Source: Camarhynchus parvulus
Lineage: Eukaryota > Chordata > Aves > Passeriformes > Thraupidae
Assembly (NCBI RefSeq): GCF_901933205.1
Contig: NC_044574.1
Span: forward strand, 42,193,609 to 42,257,608
Direction: 5' to 3'
DNA: 64,000 bases
Shown: positions 39,801 to 51,030 of the stretch, one piece after another
How positions within the stretch are numbered: position 1 is the stretch's first letter
Layout: every line of letters begins with the position of its first letter
Notes under the pieces: model-generated
What the model saw: only the letters and a program-made list of their open reading frames with translations
Database searches by the model: none
What the model was told of the DNA's origin: nothing
Program-made: the position numbers and the translations under genes

Positions 39801-42800
39801 TGGTTTCACAACCAAGGAAAACTTTCTGCCCCAAATGCATGCCTCAGTCCTTTGGACTGAATACCCTTAGTTCTGTTCTTACTAAGATTAAGCACAGGTT
39901 TCAAACTATGGTGTGAATCTTAAGCAAGCCCTAAGAAGAACAGTAGCCACATCATATGGAATGGATAGTTTTTGAAATGACACAAAACCAATGCATCAGT
40001 GTCTGCATCACTGGCTGACTGTCTTCATAGAAACTGAGTACTCAGGAGAAAGATATTTGAACATATTATTGTTTCTAATGCTAAAAGCAGTTGAATTCCA
40101 AGCACTGAGAGGAAAACTCTAGTATCACTGAGAGTTTGAGTAGACTGAGGGCTTGAGATTATTTTATTCTTCTTTGGATTTAATTTTCATTCAAACCTGG
40201 TCAATGTGTTCCTTGTTAATGCTACTTTATTCTAAATGAGCTGACCATTTTTTGTCCAGCAATGCCTTTCATTATGAACTTCTGACCTGAGAAGTTCCAG
40301 TGTTACCTTTCTTTTCATGCTTTCTGGGCCTATATTACTGTATTACTATGTTACCTACATGAATAATTACCCTATTTTACTCCTATAATCTTTGTCATGT
40401 TTGGGTGGAAAATCTCAAGTAGAATGTCAGAAGCAGCCTGCTCTGCAGAAATTGCAGCAGTGTAATCTGCTAGCATAATAAAGTGGTTCAGAGCAACCTG
40501 CCAAAATCTGTAACTCCTATTCTTACATCTAGGAGGTCTTTTCTGGCTGTACACCTCAGAAAGACAAATTGCCTTTCCTTCTTCTCTTTGCAGAGATGTC
40601 CAGCCAGCTGGAGACATATTGTGCCCTCTGGGCTGCTCTCTATTTGTCTCAATGGTTTCTGTTAAGATTGTTTTGTCTTTAATGAGTTTTAAAAGCTTGA
40701 CATGTTAGAGTTTTTAATTTCATTTTGTTTGGGTTTTTTAAATACATAAATAAAGATCATCTGTAGTTGTTGCATGAAAGAAACAACAGATCGAAAGACT
40801 AGTTCACAAATAATTTTTCTTCAAGAAAAACCTTTGATGGTTATTCTCCATTGAAGAATCAAATTTTGCAAGACACAGGGGAGTCAGTGTATGCAGCATA
40901 TCAAGGCAATGGAATATCTGGAAGTACTTTTTTCTTTAATATTTAAAGGGAAATAATGCTCAGAAAAATTCTTGCAAAATATTGAGGTCAACTTCTTTTG
41001 CGAAGATACAAAACACAAACTGACAAAAAGTATGAGCAGGTGGAGATTCAGTCCTGGAGTTTATTGTACAAACACACTCTGTCAGGTGTATTCAGCTGAC
41101 TTTCAAGCTGATTTCTGTGGTGAGTACTATTATTTGTGTTGATGGGGATTTGAACCAGGAAAACCTCTTTTAAAAGCACAGATGGCTGGTTGTGGTTGCT
41201 GCCTCTATTCAGTGTGATATCCTGAACCAACTCTCATAGACAAGAGAAGCCTGATGCACCTGAAAGAGTATTTGCTGTTGCCAGAAAAAGTCTTCCAACT
41301 CTTCATAAAATTATGCTTAGGTGAAACTGCTGCTTATGATAACATGATGATTTTCATCAGAGCTCACACAGTGATTTTTAATCAGAGTATCACCTTGTTT
41401 ACATGGGAGATGCTTCTTTTTAAAAAATACAGCACATCTGTATGTGCAGTTTAATGATGAACTTTTAATTGTCATTCAGTGGGTATTAACAGAACCTTTT
41501 GTAATGAACAAAGTAGGACAATACAAATTATCTTCTAGAGAAGGAAGAATTACTGTGTTTTCTCCCCCACTGATCCCTCCCTTTAATGCATTCCTGTGAA
41601 CAAGAGGAAATGGGAGTTGCCTCGGGTATAAGATTCTGTCCCAGCTGTGACATGAGGAAAGAGCACTTAGGCTGTGGCATGCTGTATGACCTATTTGAAT
41701 ATGATGCTATTTTTGGAAGTTTATCAGGATCTGAGATTTTGAGGAAACATACACTGTGCCTAGTTTCACTAGATCAAAGCTTTGTCCCACTCCTTGGAGA
41801 ACTCAGAAGCATGACAACAACGTGTTTTTCCCATCCCTTTGCTCCTGTTCATGCTCTCTAGAAGAAAGGTGTTGATCCAGCTGCTTAGTTTGCAGCCAAA
41901 TAAAGAGCTGCACATTACCAAAACCACCAAAGGGGTTTTCCAGTACAAATTTGCAATTTCAACAGCTCTTTGTTTTGGCAAAGGAGTTTTTTGCTGATGA
42001 GCTGAACCAGAGCATATTACAAATTATAATTTTTTGTATGTGTTTAAGAGGGTTTATTCTCTGGCTTGCTGGGAGAATTTTGACAGAAAATATGTACTTG
42101 TTCAGCGACCCTTTGTATGCCTTTTCTCCTCATCAAGGCACAACTATTTTCATAGGATTTTTCCCCAAGCCTGTAAACCATAAAGATAACAATCTCACTG
42201 AAAATTTGAAAGAGCATGAAATGTATACAAAACAGAACCTCAGAATGAAAAAGATTGCCTGGAACAAACACTGATAGCACAGTAAAGTAAAGTAAAATCA
42301 TTGGAAATTTCTGGAATACTCATCCCCAGTACATTGTCCTACCTTTATATATTGAAATTAATCTATTATTTTAGATTAAAAAATATATGCTTGTGTGAAC
42401 TGTTTGTGTATATGGAAAGTATACTTGAACACATAATTTCCCCTGTAAAAAAATACTTACATTGAGCTTGGTTTACAAAGCTGAATTGTGGAAGTTTTAC
42501 TTTTGACCTAATTTTCAGAAATGAAATTAGAGAGTATTAAACAGAAGGGAGAAAATTAAAAACTTTTAGAAAAGAGAAACAATAAAAGAAAAAACCTAAA
42601 TAATTTAAACTACACTCACATAACAAACACTATTAAAAAACAGAATACACATACAAACACAAAAGAATAAAAATAGATGTAACCACTGCAAAATAATTTA
42701 AATGGAAATATTTACTAAGGGCATTGGAAGGTCAACAGTCAAATTGTGCAATATGAGATACATTTAAGTCTCCTGGTATAAGGACAATTCTTGCTTCAGT

Positions 42801-43305
42801 AGACTGTTTGCCTTGATGAATTCCCTGTTTAGTGTTATTCTGCTATTATCTCTTAATTTAGTTATCTTAGATTTAAAATCTGATTTCAGCACAAGTATAC
42901 AGAAATCATGTCATTCACAAAACATGCTCTCCTGATTAAAGAAAAGAGATGCATTCCTTAGCTAATCTTTCTGGGCAGAAGCAAATTTTTAAAATTAAAA
43001 TCTGCTCATAAATACAAATAATTAAAGGGGCCTGCAAGCATATTTCTGTAGTCTCCTCACTACATATATCTTGATATGAAAAGCAGATGACTAAGACTGT
43101 ATGTAAAGCAGAAGATTTAACCTCTTAGCACTTTCAAGCCGGCAGGAGGGTAAGAGAGAGGTTCTGAAGCAAAAGTTAAATCATGCAAACCAGGATGTTC
43201 AGAATTCACAGCCTCTGAAATCTTCCTGCCATGCTGAGGGCAAAATTTAGGCAGAAAACTGCATGGTTGAGAAATGAGATAGGTTCTGATTTACAGGGAA
43301 CAAGG
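36839..43305. other. Noncoding DNA, no recognised element
   Basis: AT-rich, with scattered short open frames. The pair at 41951-42274 (+) and 42044-42301 (-) overlap antiparallel and show no domain. No tRNA or LTR signature seen. Confidence 0.5.
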
Positions 43306-43422
43306 GGAAAAAGAAAACAACACCAAAAAAAAAAATCAAGCAGAAAACCAAACCCAACCAAGAAAGCCCATTAAACAAAACCACCACCAACAACAAAGAA
43401 AGCAAAATCCAAAACAAAATAA
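43306..43422. repeat. A/C-rich low-complexity tract
   Basis: About 115 bases dominated by A and C, with CCACCACCAACAACA and AAACCCAACC units and little T. It lies about 350 bases left of a CR1 3' end. Confidence 0.8.
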
Positions 43423-43768
43423 CTTAGAAACAGAGGGAGTCCACACAAGTAGGGAATAAAGACTTCATATAAACAAAGTGGAAAACAGCTGCTAATGCTT
43501 TGTATGAAAATGCTACAGGGGGCATTTTTAGGAGGAAAAAAAGAAAGAAGAATGGAAGAAAAACATCAAACATTAAAGAAACCACCATTTGATGGTGGTG
43601 GAGATGATGGACCCTCTAGGAATTAAGTCAAAATCATTCTTCTATATTTTGGTAAACAGGGTGGTCCAAAGTATGACATTTTTGCTGGTATTTGAAGACT
43701 CTGTATCAGAAGCTCTCATCAGACGTACGCCTCCTGCCCTAAAAGAATAAAATTAGGGTAGTTAAACT

Positions 43769-43945
43769 GAATCATAGAGTCATAGTCAAAAAAAGGCCTA
43801 GGCTAGGTTGGAATGGACCTTAAAGATGTTCTACTTTGAGCCTCCTTGTAGGGGTCAGGAACATCTTCCATTAGACCAAGTGACCAAGTGGAAGGGTCCA
43901 GTAGACTCAAAGACTCCTCCAGCCTGGCCTCAGGTGAATGGACAG
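43769..43945 (-). mobile_element. CR1 LINE 3' end fragment
   Basis: The left edge, GAATCATAGAGTCATAG, is the reverse complement of the CR1 terminal octamer repeat. It is followed by GGTTGGAATGGACCTTAAAGAT, the CTTCCATTAGACCAAG block and AGCCTGGCCTCA, all in the order expected for an inverted CR1 3' end. It is 5'-truncated to less than 200 bp. It abuts an older CR1-type ORF2 relic in the opposite orientation, so it probably inserted into or next to that relic. Confidence 0.88.
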
Positions 43946-43974
43946 GGAAGTTGTTAAGAACAAAAAGCCTGACT

Positions 43975-44500
43975 TCATAAAGCTGAGTTCTGTCCAACTG
44001 AGGGTCTCAGACAAGGCCACAAGCACTGGCAGGTTAAATGCAAGTGTATGCCAAAGTAGGCTTTGAGAAAAAAATCTTGCAAAGACATAAAAAGTAATAA
44101 TAAATTCTTTTTCCAACACATCAGGAGCAGAAACCTTGCCAGAGAAGTGTGAGAGCCAATAGATAAGCAAGGCATAAAGGCATTTGCCATGTACAAACTT
44201 AGGGAAGTTTCCATGCTGAAAATCTTCTTTTTAGAGGAGGTGTTAGAGAATCTGTCACAAACTGAAGTGTTAGTGGAACAGATTATAGAACAAATTGACA
44301 GAATACTCAAACCACCAGAGCTGGATGGCACCTGCCCAAGTTCTAATGGAATGCAAACGTGAAATGGCTGAACTATATAAATTCATAGCCAGACTACATA
44401 AATTCTCACTTAAAGCCACCTAGGTATAAGGTGCAAATGGGAAGGGCAAGAAGATTTTCAACAAAGAGGTTCAGAGAACAATACAAAGGTACAGAAAAAG
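43975..44500 (+). mobile_element. CR1-superfamily LINE ORF2 relic (endonuclease-RT linker and start of RT)
   Basis: The order of blocks matches the linker and early RT part of a CR1-type ORF2 of the kind common in turtles, crocodilians and birds: AATAATAAATTCTTTTTC, ACATCAGGAGCAGAAACCTTGCCAGAGAA, then GAACAAATTGACAGAATACTC, CTGGATGGCACC and GAAATGGCTGAACTA. Around 44288-44350 the frame reads Glu-Gln-Ile-Asp-Arg ... Leu-Asp-Gly-Thr-Cys-Pro, at the place of Lys-Ser-Pro-Gly-Pro-Asp-Gly-Ile-His-Pro. Frameshifts and stops make it non-functional. Similarity fades after about 44500. Confidence 0.75.
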
Positions 44501-44750
44501 ATCAAAGTTTTGCGACATTTCAGCATGATGAATGATTAAGTAGATCAGCACTACCCTGCCTGCAAAAGAGGCAACTGCCATGACACTGCAGAAAGAAGCA
44601 TGCTACAGAAAGTATTGAAAGTTGGCCACCATTTTTTCTAAGGCTTGAATAAGCAAATATCAAACTAACTAATTTGTGTGGGATTCAAACAAAAAATTTT
44701 TCAAACAATCATTACTTTAGTTGCAAAGCCTTTTATCTTATGATAAAAGC

Positions 44751-44818
44751 TGGGTTTGTTTGGGTTTTTTGGGGGGGTTTGAGTGGTTTTTTGGGTTTGG
44801 GGTTTGTTTTTTTTTGGT
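44751..44818 (+). repeat. G/T-rich tract with a canonical G-quadruplex pattern
   Basis: G3 runs at 44752-44754, 44762-44764, 44771-44773 and 44775-44777 are separated by loops of 7, 6 and 1 bases, meeting the usual G3N1-7 pattern. Two more G runs (44793-44795 and 44799-44802) could substitute. The whole tract is T and G except for one A. It lies inside the gap between the two plus-strand LINE segments. Confidence 0.8.
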
Positions 44819-44939
44819 CCAGATTTGACTTTTGTCCAGTTGGGAAGATTTTTGTTTTCTAATTGGAAAAATCTCATGTGAGAACAAAGAAAAAGACTGG
44901 CAGCTAGGAGGAAAAAAATACAGAAAAAGATTTAATTGA

Positions 44940-45230
44940 TATGTTTTAAATAAAGAGGAGGTCACTGAAGGAGGATGTAAGTTCTCAAGTACCTAAAAGG
45001 CTGTTGCATAGAGCTAAGGGACTGTTCTCCATGTCCTCCAGGGACAAAAAGGAATAGGTTTCTCTCTGCAAACTAATTAATTGCAGGAATACATTTCTAA
45101 TGGTAGAGAAGCACTAGAAGAGATTCCCTGGAGACTCAGTAGAGCCTCTACCCTTGGAAGGCTTTTTAAACTGACGGGAGTACTGGGTGATTATACACTG
45201 ATAGGAGGATGGTCTACACTGCTTATTGAG
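44940..45230 (+). mobile_element. CR1-superfamily LINE 3' region fragment
   Basis: AAGTACCTAAAAGGCTGTTG, CTGTTCTCCATGTCC, GAAGCACTAGAAGAGATTCCCTGG, GAGCCTCTACCCTTGGAAGG and TTTTTAAACTGACGGG match, in order, the C-terminal ORF2 and 3' region of the same kind of CR1 element. Orientation and order agree with the relic at 43975-44500, so both are probably parts of one old insertion that lost most of its RT domain and gained the G-rich tract between them. No clean 3' terminus is seen. Confidence 0.72.
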
Positions 45231-48200
45231 GGATATCTAATCTTTTATCTGTTCTGTTGCTTTTTTTCTCTCCTCAAAGTAAGAGAAGAAACATTATTTC
45301 TCCTTTTACTTTGGCTTTTTCTGACTATTCTTTCATGCATTTATTTAAGTTGTTGACCCATTTGCCAGCTTTCTATGGCTATCAATGTAACCCATTACTT
45401 CCCAGATCTGAAAAAGTATGCATGAGGTGCAGACATTCTGCAAGATAACAGCTGTCCATGACTGACACAGATGTCTAAACCAAACAAAAAAAGGATTCTC
45501 CAAGCCAATTTAAATAGCAGGGAAGTATATGTTAGTCACATGAATGTTTTGACTGGCTAATTGTTGTATTATTTACACAATGACTTCAACATGCTTTGAT
45601 AATATAGTCCAAGTATTCCCAAGCAAAGATCCTCAATCTAAAACTAAATGCAGTATATCAATCAAATTGCACTTAATCAATGATATGCTATCTGTTTTCT
45701 TACCCCAGGACATCCATTTCTCCATCAGTCCATCTCAGGTAGAGAGGGCCATGTGGTGCTCTACAGCAATGAGCACATGCTTAATACACCAGTTTCAAAA
45801 ACTAAGTTAACAACCTAAGAAGAACATTTTGATCAAAGCATTTAAAATTTTGGCCTGAGGTATTTTTTTTTAATGCCAAAAAATGTTTCTTAATTTAGGC
45901 CCTTGAAAGACATAGATTTGCTTTCCAATATCCTGGATTTGACAGACAGTAGAAGACACCCATAGGATATGTGGGTGCTGGCAGTGAAGCCAGACCAGAC
46001 ATTTCCAATAGAGGTGTCTAAATATGGATTAAACTGCCTCTCTTGAGGCACCCAAATTTGAAAATGACTGGCTGCAATCCCCACTGAAGCAGCTCACACC
46101 ACTCTCTACAGGGACTGCATGCCAAAGTTCTAGTAGCAATTGTTTTAACTGGAAAGAGTTCAGATTTCATTTTTCTGAGAGAAAACTGGCCAGTCCCAAT
46201 TATGGAAACAAATCTTCAGCATAAAACTTTCAAAAAGCACAGAAATTCTCCTGGGGAAGTTACTAGCAGGGCAAAACTAGCTTTTCCAGAAGAGCTGACA
46301 GTTGTTTACATTTTAATGCAGAGGAATCCAGCAAGTCTGCAAGTTTATTTTTAGTAGCTGTAAACTGAGTTATTTAACTCCTTTTTTTCTGTGACTGGAG
46401 CTGAGACATAAAAATGATTAACATAATGGCCAACTGGTGCCTGAGTTTATGCTAGAGTTCAGATAATGATGAATACTGTGTTAATAAGAAAGCAGTAGGA
46501 TTCTTTCACGTTATATTTCTTGTGATGTCTCATCCAAATATTTGCAATCTGACAGCCTCTGTGCTTAGAATAGCTCTGGTTGCCACACAAAATGCTGGGT
46601 TGCTATCCCTGCGCAGGATGAATCTGCTTCCTTCCTTGTGGAGCAAATCTGGCAAAGAATATTTTGTTACCAGTGTCCTGGCTTCATCACTGGAGCACAA
46701 GTCCTGCCAGATCCAGTGATGAAAGCTGTGGCAGCTGCTCTCTCAGGGCTGTGAGTGAGCTGGCAAAAGCCAAAAGCAATCCAAGCTTCCCTGCAATAGG
46801 ATTATGAGAGACCTCCTCCGCTCAGGGTCCCCAGTGGTGCGGAACTGTGGCAGTCCTAGGGAAAGCACCCCAGGCAGCTCGAGCTGCTCCCTGCTCACAT
46901 CAAAGCCAGCAGTTCAACACTGCTGCTGCTAGTCCTGTGTGCTTGTCAGGGAAAGGACTTTGCAGCACTAAATTAATTCCTTTTTAAGTGTGAAGCACCT
47001 TTCTGTAAGACAGCAAACTTGCAAAGCTGGTGTAGAACTGGGATTGTGGTGTAAAATCAGAATTGCCTCAATTCTAAATCAATCAAGTCACAGGAGCTCA
47101 GTTGGGAGATCATGTTTTCTAAAAGAACAAAGCTGCTTTTTCCTCCAAATCCACCTTTAGGGATTGCATCCAGGGAGCAGTCAGAACAGTGAGTGTCAAA
47201 ATCATTTCACCAAGGAATCATACCACAAAAATGTGTTAATGTAGGCATAAAGGAAAAGACATTTCTAAATTATGCACATTGAGGAAGATAAACCATCAGG
47301 TTTTACTATACTACCATGTATGTGTATATGGTCAAAAAATAGCTCTAACCAAAAGAAGATGAGAGGCAGTCACATAACTTAAAATGGATGGCTAGTACCT
47401 GCATGGTTTGGCTTCTGTTCTTGACTAAGATGCAGACTTTTGCCCTTTTCTCTGGCACATTATTCAACTTCAGAGTCTGTTTCCAGATATATCTCCAAAG
47501 TCATGCAATTTAATTAGCTAGCCTCCAAGGGGGCTGGAAAAATGTTTATGAAATACTAGCAGATGCTTTTGATCCAGGAAGCACAGCAGAAGGGCAAAGC
47601 AGTATTTACATGGGGTTTGACAAGAACTGCAAGCAATCTTTGTGTTTGGTTTTAAAGGGAAAGCTGATTTACATTGCAAAGCATTGAACTATTCTGGCAG
47701 AAAGCACAGAAAAACATCTAGCATATTTGGTAACCAAACCCTTTATTGACACAGGTCTTACAGGTCATTCACATTTCCCACTGTTACGACTAAATCTATT
47801 CAAAGTTTGTCAGAAAGAAATGCATCTGAAATCATGCTTATGTTAGGATAAAATCTCTAATATGTCACTGGTTCTGTACACATAATCACACAAGGATTCT
47901 GCAGGGAATTTTGTATTGAATATCTTATACAGCCTATTAAAGGCAAGGAGGACAATTTGGATAGATTAGTCATTTTCTTATCTCACTAACACAAAGTCTT
48001 TACTGGTGAGACCTATATCAATCAAGCAATTCCAGAATTACTACTCTGTGAGAGAAGTTAATATTAACAGGCTAATGTTACCTGTGTATTTCTTTGTTCT
48101 TTTCACCTGCATTCGGAATAGCAAGAGTAGGCAAACTGTTGTTAAGGATCAAATATTAATCCACTGTGTCATGTGAAATTTGGACAAGGAAATATACAGT

Positions 48201-50889
48201 ATTTTCTGAGGTTTTCTTTTTTCTTTGTCTCTGATCTTAATAGTGAGATGTGAAAGACAGGTGAAGAAACCCGAGTTAAGATTTTTCCTATAAGTTCAGG
48301 TTTTTTTTCTTTCTCTGTTTAGCAAAAACAAAAAAAAAACCCAAAAAAAAAACCCAAAAAACCCCCCAAAATCTACCACCAGTTGTTGGAATTGACAACA
48401 GTTATGAGCTGAAGAGTTCGACACAGTCTGACAGACACTGGCAACATGACTCAGTATAACTCTTGCCAGGCCACTGTCTTTGCACTGCCATTTGAGTCCC
48501 ATAGTCTTTTTTATAGCCTCACATAAATGGGTTCCTGCAGATCTTCAATTGGCAGTGACCTTCCCACAGCTTAAGGAAGGCAGCTGATGGGTATGAACTC
48601 TGAAATTAGAAAAAGCTGTGCTTGCTAATTTTAAATTACTTGCCCAAAATAACCTGATGTTCACATCATGTTAGATCATGCACATCCATGAAAGCCAAAC
48701 TCTTCCATACAGTCTGAAAGGAGGGCAGACTTGTCTCTAAAGGTTGGAAAGCTCAGGTCTTATTTAGTGAAAAGCCTTCATATCACGAAGTCTCAGTACT
48801 GAGATTTTAGAGTGAGAAAGGGAAAAGGGGCTGCATTTTTGGGTAGCACAGGACAGAAGTTTTAATTGGAAGGAAAAGCATCACCAAGTTTAAATTATAG
48901 CAAGTGTAAATCTGTACGTGTTTTAATATTTCATCCCCAAACAGAGGAACTTCAAAACAAGTATGTTGTAGGGTGGATTTAATAATCACTTTCAGTCAAA
49001 GGGTTTCTCCCTATGAAGAGAAGTTCAAAAGGATTTACTGTGTAATATCCATTTAGACCTATCACCAACCTGACCACAAAGGACATCACAGTCAGTAAGA
49101 AAGCTTCTTTGTAGCTTTTAGAAAACTTTCTGATTGAAATATTTCCTGTCCATTTTCTTTACTGAAGATTAACTAAATTCAGTATTCAGTTAATACATCA
49201 AATGCAGAAAAATAGTATTCCCAAATGATTGAGGTAACTTTTCTTTAGAAAAGGACAAGAAGGGCACTGTGGTTGTGGGAGCCGTGCATAGTAAAACTAC
49301 TTTAAATTGAAAGGAGTTCCATGGTCTCCCCAACATGTTAATAATGGGTGACAAATAGTAACCTATTCAATTCTTTAAAAAAAAACCCTGACAGATGTAA
49401 TCTATGTGTTTTAACTTAGGTTTGATCCAATAATAAAAACAATGACAGTGCCAACTGTCAAATGCAAAGCTGCCATTCCTGATAGAAAAAAAATCACTTG
49501 TCCGAGGCTAACTTAGGCAGCACTAAAAGATACTTATTGTTTGGAACGCAAATTTAGCAGAACAATAAAAGGAGAAAATTACCATGTAAGTGCACAATTT
49601 AGGATTTATCAAGTGACTCTCTAAATTTCAAGGTAATGAGAAACAAATTACTAGAATATGGATAAACTTTCTCATTGGACAGGTAAACTTATTATCTTAG
49701 AAAATACGGCAAATACACAAGATGAAAGCTATCAAACTAATTCTGTACTCTTTTTATACAAGAGCACCATCTTCTACATTCATAACTGTTTAATGTCTCA
49801 TTATTGTCTTTTATAACTCATGTACTTTTAAGATGAAATCACTTGAGCCATAAAAAGGTCCTGAGATTAAACCTCTGCTACTTAGTGCACAGCTTGTCCC
49901 TCATTAAAATAGAGTAAAACAGTCAGAAGATGGTGGTCAGGATGTATTCAAGCATAAATTCAGTTTGTGGAAGACGGAAAAGTAAGCAATTGTATAAAAT
50001 TTGCTAGGAGATCCAATAAATTAAACATTCATCTGTTCCAAAGCCTAAATACCCACAGCAGGAGAGCAATAGTTGAAATGGGGAAGGAGGGTTACTACTA
50101 CATGTTTTTGACTGGCTGGTTAGAGAAGTGCATAAGAAAAAATGGAATATGAAGAAGGGCAAGGTTTAGAAGGTAAGTTCACAAGTGGATCCCTCTGCAG
50201 ACTTAGAAGAAACAGATGGACTCTTAGAGTGAAGAGCTGTAAAACGTGTAGAAGTGGTTTTCCGCCAGAAAGAACTTTTGCTCCTTTTCGCCTCTGTTAG
50301 CTGGTCTAAAGATTTTATTTCTATCCCTAAATCTTGCCAATTCCTCCCCCTTTACTGCTTCTATATATCAAAGCCACTGCACTCCCCCACATACCAGGGC
50401 AGGCACTGTGTGCAGCAAGACTTCCTACTACTGCTGGGCAGTACAGACAACTCCACAACTCCTTTTAGTCTTGCTTTGTTTTGCATGAAGCCACTGGTTA
50501 AAGACCATAATGTTATAATTGTGAAATTAATATTTCCGTGATATTTTTATTAGGCAGTTAATTTTCTATTTTGAAATTCAGTAGTTCAAATTACATTGCA
50601 AACTGTCTCTCTTGGGATATTTTTTACAGAAATATTACATGCAATTACTTTGCCGTTTTCCTGGTCCTCTCTTATGTTTCTCCATGGACAAACTGAAAGG
50701 TCTGTGTGCCACAAGAATCCTCCTAACAAGTATTAGAAAATTATATTCCTTAATAGCATAGTCTCTCTCATGTAACTTGCAGCAGAATTTGCTAGTATTT
50801 TAAGTACAGTGAGATGCAACGGATACAAATAAAAGCCAGAGGAAAAAAGGTATACCAATGAAAATCAATTAAGGGCCTCAGCCTTTCCC
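45231..50889. other. Noncoding DNA, no recognised element
   Basis: Mostly AT-rich. A GC- and CpG-richer patch at about 46720-46950 contains a perfect 14-bp palindrome, GCAGCTCGAGCTGC, at 46874-46887. No open frame with a recognisable domain crosses it. Confidence 0.5.
48323..48370. repeat. A/C-rich tract with C runs
   Basis: A runs of up to ten are broken by CCC at 48340-48342 and 48353-48355 and by C6 at 48362-48367. It is directly preceded by a T-rich run at 48300-48320. Confidence 0.85.
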
Positions 50890-51030
50890 TTAACTCCAAA
50901 AATCCTGAGTGGTGGTGTTGTTCAAGGGTTTGAAGGCTCCACTGGGTAATAGCTTTGCCGTGTAAGGCACTACATTGACACGTAAGGAGACAGTTCCTGC
51001 CCTGGAGAGTTTGTCTGTTTATCCAAATTA
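50890..51030. repeat. Possible ancient interspersed repeat
   Basis: The text around 50960-51020 (GTAAGGCACTACATTGACACG, AAGGAGACAGTTCCTGCCCTGGAGAG) recalls an old amniote repeat whose copies read like GAGACAGTCCCTGCCC(C/T)GAAGAGCTTACAATCTAA. I cannot name the family with confidence and boundaries are guesses. Confidence 0.3.

Noticed and set aside
48340..48367. C runs considered as a minus-strand G-quadruplex
   Set aside because: Only three usable C3 runs, with one loop of ten, so it does not meet the usual pattern.
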